Source of the DNA: Paralichthys olivaceus | Lineage: Eukaryota; Chordata; Actinopteri; Pleuronectiformes; Paralichthyidae | NCBI RefSeq assembly: GCF_024713975.1 | Contig: NC_091103.1 | Span: 7,753,501-7,817,500, forward strand | DNA length: 64,000 nt | Reading direction: 5' to 3' | Position numbers and translations under genes: made by a program | Notes under the pieces: model-generated | Databases searched by the model: none | What the model saw: the letters and a program-made list of their open reading frames with translations, nothing else | Told to the model about the DNA's origin: nothing | Part shown: positions 12,801 to 26,660 of the stretch, in pieces | Layout of the letters: each line of letters opens with the position of its first letter | Numbering within the stretch: the stretch's first letter is position 1

Positions 12801-15800
12801 TTTCTAAAGCCTGAGAAAATAACGGCTCACATGTATCAGGGTTATTGTTAAATTTTTAAATGAAGCTTCAATATTTTATCGCAAAGTTGGTATTACAACC
12901 TGGGTGTGTGGAGTTTAAAATATGTGGGCGTTCCTCCAGAAGGGCAGGTCAACACACAAAACACACTACGAAGGATTCTTTTTAAAATTTGTTTTATCTG
13001 TCTCTCACAAGTCCTCTCTAACTTTTAGAAATAAATAAAAGATGCTTCAGGGACTGGAAATTACTGGAATTCTTAAATACAAAAACAGTTGTTTTGAAAA
13101 TCCAACAAGTTTTATTGTTTACATGTGTGAACGAAGAACAGAAACCAGTATATAATCTTCCTGATAACAAGACCACTCTGCTCCTGACCATGATATTATG
13201 TGTGTGTGTTACATACCAGTCTGATGGTGTCCTCCGGCCGCAGAACAGTGAACATAGTCTGAAGGTGTTTCTGGAGATCACCTGCACAGACAGGATTTCA
13301 ACATTCTCGCTTAGATCCAGTTTATTTTGGACAACAATCGTATTCTTGGCATTTAAAGGTCGACATAACACAGAGGATAGTGTATCATTTCCCCTGTGGC
13401 AAGTTTCCAGTTCATTCAAACTGATGTCTCTTTCACTCAGGCCTACATCTGAAGAAAAAAAGGCCCTTTTAAGTGAAACAAGCAAAGACACTGATGCTTT
13501 TTATAGTAATCAGCTCATTTCACAACACACAGGTCTTCAAAAGCTGTATTTTCCAGTGGCAGCAACATTTTTCCTCTCCTGGTATAATTTCCGTGCTTAA
13601 TTTTTGAAATGTCCACCACAAACTGATTTATCTGCCTTGTTGTGAAACTGTTTCAGCACCAGCTGTTCCCCAAGATACCGCACAGAAATGTCATTTTGAA
13701 AAACTCTGCTATTTAATTTCAAGTTCCTCCACAGAATTAATTTCTGGTGCTGAGGATGGAAGTTCTGGGAGAAGGTGCAGCTTTCATCCATTTGCGAACA
13801 AGTCTTTACCTGTGTGCTTGTTCCTGCGCTGGCTGATAGGAGGTGCAGTGTTCGGTGGAGGGCTGTTACCTCTGGGAAGGAACAGGGCTGCACCTTTTAC
13901 TGTGAGGAAGCTCTCACTGATACTGATGGAAGAGAGAAGGAGAAAAATAAGACATGATTAGAGGCTTCAAACACAAAGACGTCTGTCAACTTTTCCAGTT
14001 GTCATTTATTTTTTGTAACTTATGTAATTCTAAAACTCTACTTCACTTCTTTGCACATGCCAACCCAATTTCTTATAATAAGCACGAGATGTGGACTGGG
14101 AACAGACGGGTGTTGTCATGTGCTTATGTCACTGTCACAATGGTCCATTCAGTTGGCCACTGGTCTGCAGACTCGCTGTGAACTCAGAACACAATGTTCT
14201 GTGCTTCTCCGCACAGCTGGACTACACACGCGCATGTACGCACACACACACACACGCACACAGCTGCCAGTACAGAGGGATGGGAGGATTGAGAGAAGTA
14301 CAAGAGGTCCGAGAGGAAAGACAGAGCGAGTCCCCTCCTCCACAGTGTTGGAGCAGAGATAAGAGCTGGCCAGCACATAACGCTGCATGCCAAAGCAGGT
14401 CGTATTAAACAGGGTTCTGTTCCTCTCTGGAACACTTAATCTTATTAACTGTGACTGAGGTCGCTGCATTGAGGGGGACACATTATTAACTGTCTCACAT
14501 GGACAACAAACAATGATTGTGTGTGTGTTTATATTCTCACAGTGACACAGTAAACACCCATACAACATACAAACAAAACAGGTTGGAAGACCCACTTCTG
14601 TAGCAGCTTAGGTGCGTGTCGGATGACAGCCATGGGACCAATAAACCTAAATAATGCTGTACAACAGGTCTGCCCCCTAAACTACATCCACAATAATGCA
14701 GTCGATATCGACAATTATCACGATAAATTAGTATAAGACAATTTTTTTGTGGCTTGTGGTTTTCAACTCTTCTTTATGAGCAAATTAATTTACACATTTT
14801 ATATTGTCAATTATGTGATAAACAATTTTTATTTTTTTTGATGAAAAATTATATTGTGAAACTCTTGCCCTGCATATGCACAATTGTAGCTTTTTACATT
14901 TTACATTTTTTTTCACAGGATAATAGCCGAAATCAGGCTAGTGAGAGTTTTAAAGAGGACAAACGTCACGGCTCAGAGTATATGTCAGTGAATGTTACAT
15001 TATGCAGACAAAAATACAACGATAGAAGTTTTCCCAGAGGTAACACTAATCCAGGGAGTTGGCCAACCTGTTCTACAAAAGTTGAATGAGGGCGGTTTCA
15101 TAGCCTCTGGGCCCAGAAACTAAAAAAAGAACTGACAATGACAAACGCACACAGTGAAGATCACTGGGATCAATGAAAGGCAGGTGATGACATCAAAGCT
15201 ACGTATATATCGGTAGATGTGACGCAAACCGTCAGTGGATACACTTATTTGATATTACAGTGGCTTATTTGGTAAACCACTGTGTTGGATAATCTCTCCA
15301 CCTTGGCAGCAGGCTGCAGGTCTACACTCAATGAACCCAACTCCTACAGTTCATCCGGGTCTACAGTTCTTCGGTTTCACATTTCACATTTAAAAAAAAA
15401 CACATGTCATCTGCCATTCAGGCTTCCTGTTATCCCCCTTTTCTCTGTAACTTCATCTCTCCATCCTCTCAGCCAGCCGACTGTCCTTCCTGGCTTTTGC
15501 TGAAGCTGTGAAGTACAGAATCAGGAGACACAGACAACAGAGGGCTTATTTCCCATAACCCCTCCACCCTTGACCTAGCTGTTTCCTCTCAGTCCTCCCT
15601 TTCACGCTTCCTCTTCTGTATTCCTCAAAACTTTGGCAGCTGGCCTAGTTTTCATTTGTCACTCTCCTTAATTCCTACTACACACACACTCATGAACTGT
15701 ACTTGGCAATGACCATGTATAGCAGTGCTACTGTACAATGTCATCTGTAAGATAACACTTGTACTCATGCACGTGCATACACGCAAACTTGACCTCTTAC

Positions 15801-18800
15801 ACTTTTGCAGACACACTGAGAAAGTGGAAATGAAACCTGACAGTTGAAAAGGTGAGGGGACTCTCTAATATGCCTTCTAAAAATACAGTAGTCCTTTAAA
15901 AGTTTCAGCTATTAACAGCTTATATATAGACGTGAACTGTAAACGTACTGTATGTTCACTTTGACGTGAAGACGATAACTCACAGGTTTAACACAGCCTG
16001 CATATGCTCTGATTGTTGGGACTGCTTTTAGGCTGTTAGTACAGGCATGAATAGAAATATGGCAAGTAAGTAGACACAAAATATACTGACACATAACAAC
16101 GGACCAATACCACACAATATATCCACACTAGAGCTGAAGCAATTTGTCAACTGTCAGAGAGTCTATCAGTATTCACTCTATTGGTCATTATTGGTAAAAT
16201 AGTGAAATCATATTTTCCAGGCTGCAGCATTCACTGGTTTCCAGGGTTAATAATGTAAGGCCTTTATGCTTTTCATGGTATATATAACAATAAACTGAGT
16301 ATCTTTGTGGTGTGAGTTGAACAAAATAACCAATGTGAATAAATTGTATCAATGCACACAACTAAAGCTAAAACTGTCAATGTGATGAAAAGTTCTGACT
16401 ACATTCTAACGAAGGTAAAACCTTTATGGATGTTTTGATGGCCCACCAACACAGGGAGATTTCTCCTGGTGCTGCCGATGGTCCGATGGTACTATGAGAG
16501 AGAGAAAGCGACAGCAGGGCAAAGAGTGCTGTACACAGTTGTATTTAATGAGATTAAAATGGACTTAAACAAAACAGTTTGAGTGTGCTTAAATTAATTT
16601 AGTCACAATAATATACAAAGACAACTGGAAAAGTGCCTGTTCAATCAGAATAACTGATATAGCTACAGAAATGTGCTCACAAAGTGAAAAGGGGGGCAAC
16701 AAGTACAAATGTATTTCTCTTCACAAAGTATGTGAATGAGGGGTGGACTGTGAATGATGGCAGATAAAGAATGAAGACCCAGTGGGCCATCTTTTGGCAT
16801 TCATCCCTCCTACGCTTTCGGCTGAAGTGAAGCAATAGGTACTTGTTATGGCAACAGTCACAGACACAATCACCACTATGTAAGGACCACTCCACACAGT
16901 GGGGAGATAACTGGGTGACCCCCCCCCCCCCCCTCCTGCTGCCCGTGTCCATATTAGTCACTCTTAAGAGGAGAGTGGGATAAATATAGGGCTTGGCTTT
17001 ATGCAGGGGCAGGCCCTGCTAAGGCCTTATGAGTTTGCACCCAAGACAGATACAGTCCATAGAAGAGAAAGGGAGTTGGCTGGTGTGCATATGTGTCCAC
17101 AGCTGCACATTCAGCCCTGCAGCTTGGGGACACAAGTATGAAAAAATCTGTCACAACCAAAACACAGTGACAGATGGATTAGTAGAGAGAAAAGTCAAGT
17201 TCATGGAGTGTTCTAATTTGAGACTGACTGGGGACCTTTGTCACACGTCATCTCTTCATATGTCACACTCTACTGTCAAATAAAGGCTCATTTCCGTAAG
17301 AAGTTCAATGAGCAGATTGCTGGTCAAAGCTGGAGAGACAAGAATGGACAAGATGAGGGTAGCTAGAGCAGAGGAGGGTCAGGACAGATAAAGCGAAAGG
17401 GATACCAGGTCATACTAAAGATAGACTTGACACACTGTGCAGACCCAGTCTGTGTTTGAGTTAAGACCACAGGGTCTGCTACAGTTTTGATACAGTTTCC
17501 TTGATGACCCAGGTCTGAACAACAGCCAGCTAAGTGAGCTAAACATACCTGACCAAGGCATGCAGCGCTATTCTGAGATGGATTCAGATTACATTTAAAC
17601 TTACAGTTCTGACAAACTAGGCAGACAACAGCATTGAAGGAGCTCAGTGAAATATTCAAAGATGGTCAAATGAGGTCACATCCAGCTCAGTTGGATAATA
17701 GGTTCCATTCACACTTTGAAAGCTTTTGGTAAAACAAAAAAATAACTAATAACTAAAAATAACTTTTACTCTCTGTACTTTATAAAACATGGGCTTTCCA
17801 GGACAGACAACCATTTACAAACATTACCAGTGGCCTGGTAACACACAGGCCTCACTGTGATAAACAAGGTAGGTCTACAGTTAGTTCGACTTAATGTCAT
17901 TTAAACCAAGTTATGTAGGTTATTTGCATCACATGCACACAGACATGGAAACACTGACCTATATCCAGCTGCTGACATCCCTGCTCAGCTGCTGCATTCT
18001 CTCACAAACACTTCACGTTGTCACGTTTCAGCCTTTTATCTATTTTCTTTGGAAAACAGGAACGTGACACAAACATTAAGTGGAGCGGAAGAGCGGGGTT
18101 TACTGGTATTTCTAAAATTGGTGGGATAACAATGGTGTTTTAGATGCCATATAGCCACAGGTAATACTTAACTGCATCAACAGTCTCCAGGCTTGTAATT
18201 ACTCATTCAAACCCTGGTTAAACATTAGAGGCCAGCTGACACTCTGGCGCTTACACTATAAACAAACAGACATATGCACACACACATCACAAACCTAGAC
18301 ACACATGTAAACACTGGGTGCTGTAATAAAAGGATGCCAAAACCCTGTGTTGTGACGAGCCGAAACAAAATCAGGAAGTCAGAAGATTCCGACATCTGCT
18401 GTGATTTACTAGGCACCACACCTACCAGTATGTAATGTATGTGTATTGCAAAAAACACTATAAACTCTATAAACCTTCTTTGTTAAAAAAACGTTCCTTA
18501 AAAACTGGGTGCAGTTCAAATAAATACGAAATGTTCAGTTTCCACTCTTGTGTAAAATAAGTGAAAAATAACACAATCAAGACACACCAGATTGTGAAGG
18601 ACTTTTTTGAAAACAGGCCAACTTTCATGCAAGGGCACAACCAATTACTGACAGCACGAAAATGTTACGAAACAACAGCAAAAGACCAACACTCAAATAA
18701 ATTCAATGACTTTGTAGAATATTGGTTAATGTTGATTTGATCATCTTTTAATCCAGTTGCAGTAATTTATGCATTGATTTCCACTCACATCCACCCTTTC

Positions 18801-21800
18801 CCTAAATTTACGAAGCTGCATGGACAAGTCAACTAAATCCTTTTACATCTCACAGGCAAATAAAATAAAAAACCCTCAATTTCCCTTGATCTCCTCAGAC
18901 ACTGTAGCTCACAGACAAGATCACAGAAGGATGAGAAAACTGGACGAGGACAATCTATTTATTATTCTCAAGGAATCCAGGACATATAATATTCAGTTCA
19001 GCCTACTGACCTGTGGGATAGAGGACTAGAATCACTTCTAGAGAACATGCCTTTCTGACCAGTAGTCACTTCCAGTGTAGTCTTGTCACGCTGTACAAGA
19101 AGATCTACTGTATTAATGTATAAAGGTTATATTAAAAGTGACATGTTTCCTGTTTTCATACTTTAAGTCAGTAGCAAACTGGATGCATGCCAACCTTTGT
19201 GTCTTTGAGAACAATCACTTACCGGTGAGTTAGAGACCTCCAACATTTATATCCGAAGATGACATTCCATAAAAAAGAATGGTACTCAGAAGAGCACAAA
19301 CCGAGGCACAACAGTCCCCTTAAATTCAATCAAGCTGCACCAAACCGCACACACTCTGAGATATAGTCCCCTAAGTGGGCCTGATTTTCTATTCATCAAG
19401 ATCCATGCAAAATTGATGAAAAAAAATGGTGAACACTTTAGAAAACGCCCATCTCTCAAATTTAAAAAAGGACCCGCCCCCATTGCTGGATCCTCAACCG
19501 AATTGGATGGGTTTGTCCCTGACCCATACTGCATCCTTACACCAAGTTTAGAGAAAAATCTGTTTCTCTAAATCTGTTGTTATTTCTGTGTAATCTTGCT
19601 AAAAACCACCAAGAAACAAATGGACAAGGGTGAAAACACATCTACCTTGACAGAGGTAAACGTCAGACGTCTTGAAACATATCTGTATTTTCTGCTTCAT
19701 GCTTATTTACAGTGGGTTATTATTCTGATTCATTCATAACAACCATCCCCCCAAATATCCATGTGTTTAAACAAATACTGTCCCAATCTTGGACAAACAA
19801 AAAACATCCCATGTTATATGGTGCTCAGGTGATTTTGGATATCTGTGCAGCAAATCAGTAGCAACGTGTCTCCCCTCCATCAAGGTAGATGAATCACACC
19901 ATATGTGGAGACTTTATGTCTTAGTAAGGTCAAAAAGGAGCAGCCACATGAGTAAGACTCTGCTACGTCATCAGGAAGTACAGATGACACTGATGTTGCA
20001 AAACTATCAGCTTACTCATTGTTACAGTCAGTGTTGAAATTGGTCACATTAATCCTAATAAATCCAAATATATAGACTGGGATTTGGTCAATATTTAAAT
20101 TGGAGTATTAACAATCTAACAATTCACAACATGACGAATGTATTATATTATATCATGATATCACAGTTTACTCTGTTTGTGACCATGTGTCATGAGAGGC
20201 TGTAGTTGTCTCTAACTTTGACTGGAGACACATACATAAACTTTCCATAACGTGTGAGCATTTTCAAACTTACAGCTGGTTGATCTGATTTTTTGAAACC
20301 ACCGCGTCGTCGCTGAAGTGGGGAACTATCTTAGCCCCGCAGCAGGAGCAGAAGCTGACCGCCGCCGAGCTGCCGGAGCCGGACACCGCGCCGAGGGTCA
20401 TGTCGGCGGTGAGGAGATCACAGACGGAGGAGGGTGTCGGTCAGGTGCTCTCGGTCCCGGGGAGAACTTTTCACGCCTCTACCGCAGACATGTGCTCCGG
20501 CATGACAAGGAGGCAAACCGCTAACTTCCCTCGGATTCGAACAGTCGCAACACAGCAGAGAAATGACGCGAAGAGGAGGATGTTTCCAAACCCGCACTCT
20601 GTTGCGTTAAAATGAAGCAGAGAAATCTAGCACGTTGTGTTCCTGCTGCTGACACAGCCGGGCAGCCCGAGGTGTCCCAACACCGCGAGAGAGAGTCCCA
20701 TCTTCAAAACGAGTTCCCCGGGAGGCTTCTAAACATTATTCCACCATCGTCCTCGCTACTGAAGCGGCCTCTCACCATGTACAGTAATAAAACATGCTGC
20801 CACGGTCAAACTCCAACCAGAGGAGTCGTAGGAGGGAGGAGCAGGAGCCACGTGTTTCTGGGAAGAGGGGAGAGCCAATGAGGAGTAACAACTCCCCCCC
20901 CCACCGCATGGAGCCGAACAGCTGTTCTGCCAAGAGCTGGAAACACAGTGCAGGTGTTTCCTCCAGCAGGTGATCGGCACCCTTCAGTCCCACCATCCTG
21001 ATAACAGGAACACCATGACAGGTTCCTGATAACAGGAACACCATGACAGGTTATATGACACTGTAGGTCAGCGTAGTTTTAGTCAGCTTCAAAATGTCTT
21101 AATATTATTAGCAGGGGTGGGATCTGAAGGCGAGGCCAGGGGGCCACTGGCCCCAGCTGAAATCTAACTGGCCCCTCAACTGCACCTGTCCTGTCCGTAC
21201 TCTTTTTGTATTTATATTTATCTTGTCAATTAGGAAAGGTACTATCAATCAATATGGCAATTTGGTAAATGGATAGCACCAAAAAAACTGGCGACGCTTT
21301 CTTCAAATGTAAAAACACAACACAAACGTGCACACGGCTCTAGGCAGGAGATTAACAATGTGCATTTAGGCTAAAAACATGGTGTAGATGACACTGATGC
21401 AAGTCAAATTTGAATGTTGGGGCTTTCGGATACTTAGATGACACTAAGGAGCAGTATGGAGGCATGTTTTTTTTTTTACAGTACCCCTAATAGTGTAAGC
21501 GATCTCTAACTTTGTGGTGTACAACGCTATATGGTGCGTGCTCATCCATGCTGTCAGGTGGTCCCTCACGTTTTTCCAATCCACGCAGACAGTCAGACCT
21601 CGTAGTTTCAGCTGCAGATGTGGCCTGCGGCAGCATTTCACCCGCGCAAGAACTTATCTTTTATTCTTTAGCCTGTGTACCTGACACTAGGAATCTGTTG
21701 CACGGCCTTCGTGCGCATAGATTGAACCAATTCTGTGGGAAACATTGAATAATGCATGGCATGCTCAAAGCTATAGAGCTAACAGTAAACAAAAAAATAT

Positions 21801-24800
21801 TACAGACATATAATTGGACCCTCTTTGTAAATTATGGCCCCTTATTTCGAAAAATCCTAGATCCTTCACTGATTATTAGAATAAACTGCTGCCTAGAGGA
21901 TGAATGAGTGCCCTAGCAACAAGGTCAATAGGGGATGTACTCATTAGACCAATGTTACAGAGTCAATTGAACCCACATGGTCTTTTGGTTTTTGGCAGTC
22001 AGCTTGCCAAGAAGACTTCACTGGTCTCCTCTCCACCCTTTTCCCCCGCCACACAAACCTTGTGGCTTTGTTACATAAGGAGCGAGTGCAAATGAGAAAC
22101 AGGCTGAGGATATCCAGACCACACTGCAGCAGCACCAGCAGCAGGCCTGTTGTATCTGGGTAAAGTAGAGATAAAGAGGAGCCTGACTTGTCAAGAAAGT
22201 CTGGGGGAGAAATTGCCCTTTACATTAAGCTAGTACGTAGATATCGGGTATCAGCAAACATACTTTATGTTATAAGATGGACTCAATGTTTTGGCTCTTT
22301 TTATATTCTATTAAACATTTTATATTCTGCTGGTGCGCCAACATGAGGGGCCTCATGTAATCACACAACAATTTGAAAAACAACCCCCCCCCATCATTCT
22401 TATATTTCACACCAGCATGTGCTTTGTGGCTAAACTAAAACATTTGTACTGAAATGACCTCTATGCAGCGTAGCTAAGCTTTATAACAGTGTTAATGTAA
22501 GGTCTGTTATCAATAGGGAGGTTTGGCTAAGAAAGGGGCGCTATTAAATATGCTGTTACACAACAACAAGCATTCAGAGAGTTCACCAAATTCCCAGTGT
22601 AATCTGAACAGTATGCTTGTGTTCTAGGTCTATGAAAACACTCTGAGCTGTGGGACTGAGGAAAACCTGACTGATCTTCAACTTACAATAGCGTATACGG
22701 CCTTGGCTGACAGTGGATCAGAGTGATAACTTCTAGCTAATGTATCTTAGTCGCATGCACCACGTCAAATGTAGTGTTTGACAAGAGTTGTTTTGCATGT
22801 ACATAGCCCAAAGACACACACATTGATAAGCACACATTCCACTGCCTCCTTAAATTGTTATGTCATCTCCTCTGATAAATGTTGAATTTTTTGAAAATCA
22901 ACAATCTATGTGCTGGTGACTGATCCTAAATGAGCAGAAACATAGGGAACTTACAAGTGCTTCACACCAATAATTTTCTTCTGCTCACAGGTCTCCTAGA
23001 AACAATCCATGCACTGCTAACTTTACATGAGTAAACGTACAGTAACATTACACAAGAATTGTTCACAGATGCTTCAGTGAATCCAAGAACACTATAAATG
23101 TGTTAAATGCATTTTAAGATGTATTCTGTATATTGTCCTAAAAAATAAATGTTATTCTATGTCAGTAGACTTTTCTTTCTTAGCTGCTGTCAACAGGACA
23201 AGGTGAGTGTGCATGTTTTAACACCAGACCCCACATGTGTTCTGCTGAGAGCAACACTGATTACATCACATATGGAACAATAACAACTCTACCCCTCTGC
23301 CATCACACTAAACTCTACTTCATCTCACTTTCCCTACCGACAACTCCTGCATCACAAGACAGATCACAAGCCTGTGAACTCTGCCAGCAACTGGAACTAC
23401 AAAGTCGACCTGCGCACAGCTGCTCCACTGCTTAGTCATGTGGTTCTGTTTAGTGTCATTGAATTTACCAACATTCAGTGGGCATTTATTTTTTTATGTG
23501 GGCTGGTAACATGAGTCTGTTGTGGTGGCTAAGCGCTGGACACTGTTGCACAATCTCCTTCCACTTCACATCTTCATCTGTCACTCAATGGGAAATGGGC
23601 AGAAATATTCAAGTCAGCGATGTTGTAGTCAGGGAGCTGTGTATATTAAAAAGAGTGTGCATGTTTGTGTGTAAATGGGAGTCATGCTGGAGCGAGCCCA
23701 CTATTCGGCTGCCTACATGGTCAGTGCATTTAATGTATCTTTAAAACAAACAGTGGTCTTACATTTTAAAATGCCAAACACTTAGTGGTAGCTAAGAACA
23801 CCAGGCCTTAAAACCACCAAACAATCGTGTAATACTTTTCAAGATTGAAAACAAAGCAAAGAACTGCCTGGACTACAACGCCTTTAGTTCAAATGTTTGC
23901 TGAGTACTCAACCCACTGAGCTGAGATAGGAGCACTTAACCTTGGAGAAACACAGATGCCTAGTAACTGCCATATAAGACAAAGACAGATCTGTTAGGAG
24001 AAGTAGCTTTTTTTTTTTTTTTACAGTAACCAAACACACAGCATCTAAGAAGCATTTGTTGAAAATCTAGTCTTGATTTCAAACCATGTAGAAATGATCT
24101 TCCAGTGTTTAGCAATGATACATCTTTAGTGAGGTGACTTTTTTAATCTTACATTATTTAATAGTATGAAGTGAAAACTGCAAAAACTGTGCAGTCAGAA
24201 AGCATTCACATCCCTTCAGCCTTTTCATGTCTGCAGCCCTATGCTAAATTAGTTTTCTCATTGATTTATCCAGACTGAATATTCTATAATGACAAATAAA
24301 AAGTCAAATTTAAGATTTGTGACACTTGAATTTTGCTCAGGTGCATCCTCTTCATCATCTTGGAGATGTTGCTATGCTTTGACAGAAGTCCAGCTGCAGC
24401 AAATCCAATTGCTTGGGCTTGATTTGGAGACACACAAAAACAAAGTCATAAGGTCAAAAGAAAGGCCTGAGTTCAGAGACAGGGTTTTGTCAAGGCACAA
24501 ATCTGGAGATGGCTACAACAATCGACTGTATTAAAGGATCCCAATATCCAAAGCGGGCCCCATAATTCTCAAAGGGAACAACAAGGACTCTTCGTAGAGC
24601 TGTCCATTCAACCAAACTAAGCAATCAGTGGAGAAGGGTGTTTGAACAGAGGTGATTAAGAATCTTACAGTCGCTCTGTCTTGAGGATCAGAAATCCTTT
24701 ATGAAAATGGGAGAAACCATCACTGCAGCATGAATAACATTGTGCCCCATATACAATGTATCTTTTTAGTTTTTTGGACAATGCTTTATACTGTATGCCC

Positions 24801-26621
24801 ACGTAGCTAATCTAGGACAGGGAGTAGTCAGTGTATAAACAGGGAGTACTCAGTGTATAAACAGTGAGTTTAGGAAGGCTGAAGGCAGGTGGAGTATCTG
24901 GTGTTGGGTCTGAATGGCAGAGGAACAGCCCAAAGAATTTAAAGGACAGGTTTCCACATGACAAGCTGGTTCTACACAGTCTGCCCTTGGCTTGATGTTC
25001 GTTTCTGCAGCCTTCCTTTCCTTCCTTTTGTAACAGCAGGACCCAGTTAGTGCAAAGTCTGATGAACCTGTTCTGCTGGTGTGCACCTGAGTCGAGGCTG
25101 GAAAATGAGTCCATACTATAACAGTGATATTCAGAAGTGCAAGAAAAGACTTGTAGAGCAAACGGCTCCACAGTCAGACTATGTGAGGTTGTCTGCTGTT
25201 CTTCATACCATCGTCTCACACAGATGCACATTTTCAGTAGTGCCTCTTGTCACGCAAATACATTCTTCAAACTATTAAAATAATATGAAGAAAATCTAAT
25301 TACTTGCATTACTTATTTTTCAAACAATACCAAGATCTGTCTTGTGTTATGTAAAATGAAGTGCTGTACAGGGAAGATTTAACTGACACTCGTTGAAAGA
25401 TCATTTTCTCTTCCATCCCCTAGTTGGACTTCAGTAGTTACAATACACGATACAGGCCGATGAATAAAATACAAACCAAACACATTGAAAACCAATCACA
25501 CAGTGACTGTCTGAATATGACACTGCCATGTAAAAAGATGACCTTAACCCAAAAAACCTATACTTGAAATAAGAAATAATGAATTGAGGCTACATTAATT
25601 AGATGTAGATGTCTCAATCAACATAAACATATGTGCTTGATGTCACAATGGCACTACGCTGACATATACAACAAGAGAATGAATGTAATATTCAATTAGC
25701 AACTCATGTAAACATCATAATTGTATCTTATAGAATAAGGTTTAGATCATTGGTGTCCATGTTAATATAGTCAGTGTTTTGCAGCATGATCACCTTTGAA
25801 TACTGAGGGTTTAGAAAGCTCATAGCCGACATGTTAGCCTTGCTTTCTCACAGAAAGTTCTCTTTGTTAATAATTTTTTATTCTCTTCTTGTTCCATCAA
25901 TTTATTTCTTATTCATGTTCCTCTTTAGGCCTTGTCTTTGCCCTTTCACAGCATCCAACACACTGAAGACATTCTGGTGCACTGACTACTCATGGTGAAG
26001 TGGCAGATTTAAAAAAATAATTTCACCACATAAAGAGTTTGTTTCAATCCAGTGACCTTTTCGACCTTTGACAGCTATGTCATGTCACCTGATCGCCCTG
26101 CAGACACAAGTGAGGTAGGACTCAACTCTTTGATGAAAAAACCCCACAGCAGAACAAAACTCATCTGTCACTTTGACCATTTTTTTTCAACCATTTCAAA
26201 GGTTTACAACAAAACCATAAAAATGTTGGTTTTATAACTCTGGCTAGGGAAAATGTTTTTCTAAAACTGCCCTTGACAGTGTCAGTCCTGAGGCAGCGGC
26301 GTGTAACATTATACGCAATTGGTTCGGTGCAGCTGCGACAGTGGGCTGTTTGTGTGTATCTGTGTGAAAGAGATGTTGCCAAAGAAAGACAATGAGTAAG
26401 GGAGCGATACAGGGTGTGAATCGGTGAGGAGACTACTTAATAAGTGAAAGAGAAAGGGACAAATAAAAAGCAAGGGAAATAAAGACCGAGTGAAAGCATT
26501 TGATTATATTGCTCCACTGCTACTTGAATCCATATGTAGGGTGGGAAGGACACAAGTGGATCCCAGCTCTTATGTAACACACATTAGAGGTCACACAGCA
26601 GGGCCCTTGCTGCACTCTGTA

Positions 26622-26660
<39 letters not shown>

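Noticed and set aside
13018..13491. 157-residue open frame on the minus strand
   Set aside because: It overlaps real ssh2 exon 4 in another reading and has no conserved content of its own.
14149..14595. 148-residue open frame on the minus strand
   Set aside because: Composition is driven by a CA/GT repeat (Cys-Val runs), with no domain or splice context; it lies in ssh2 intron 2.
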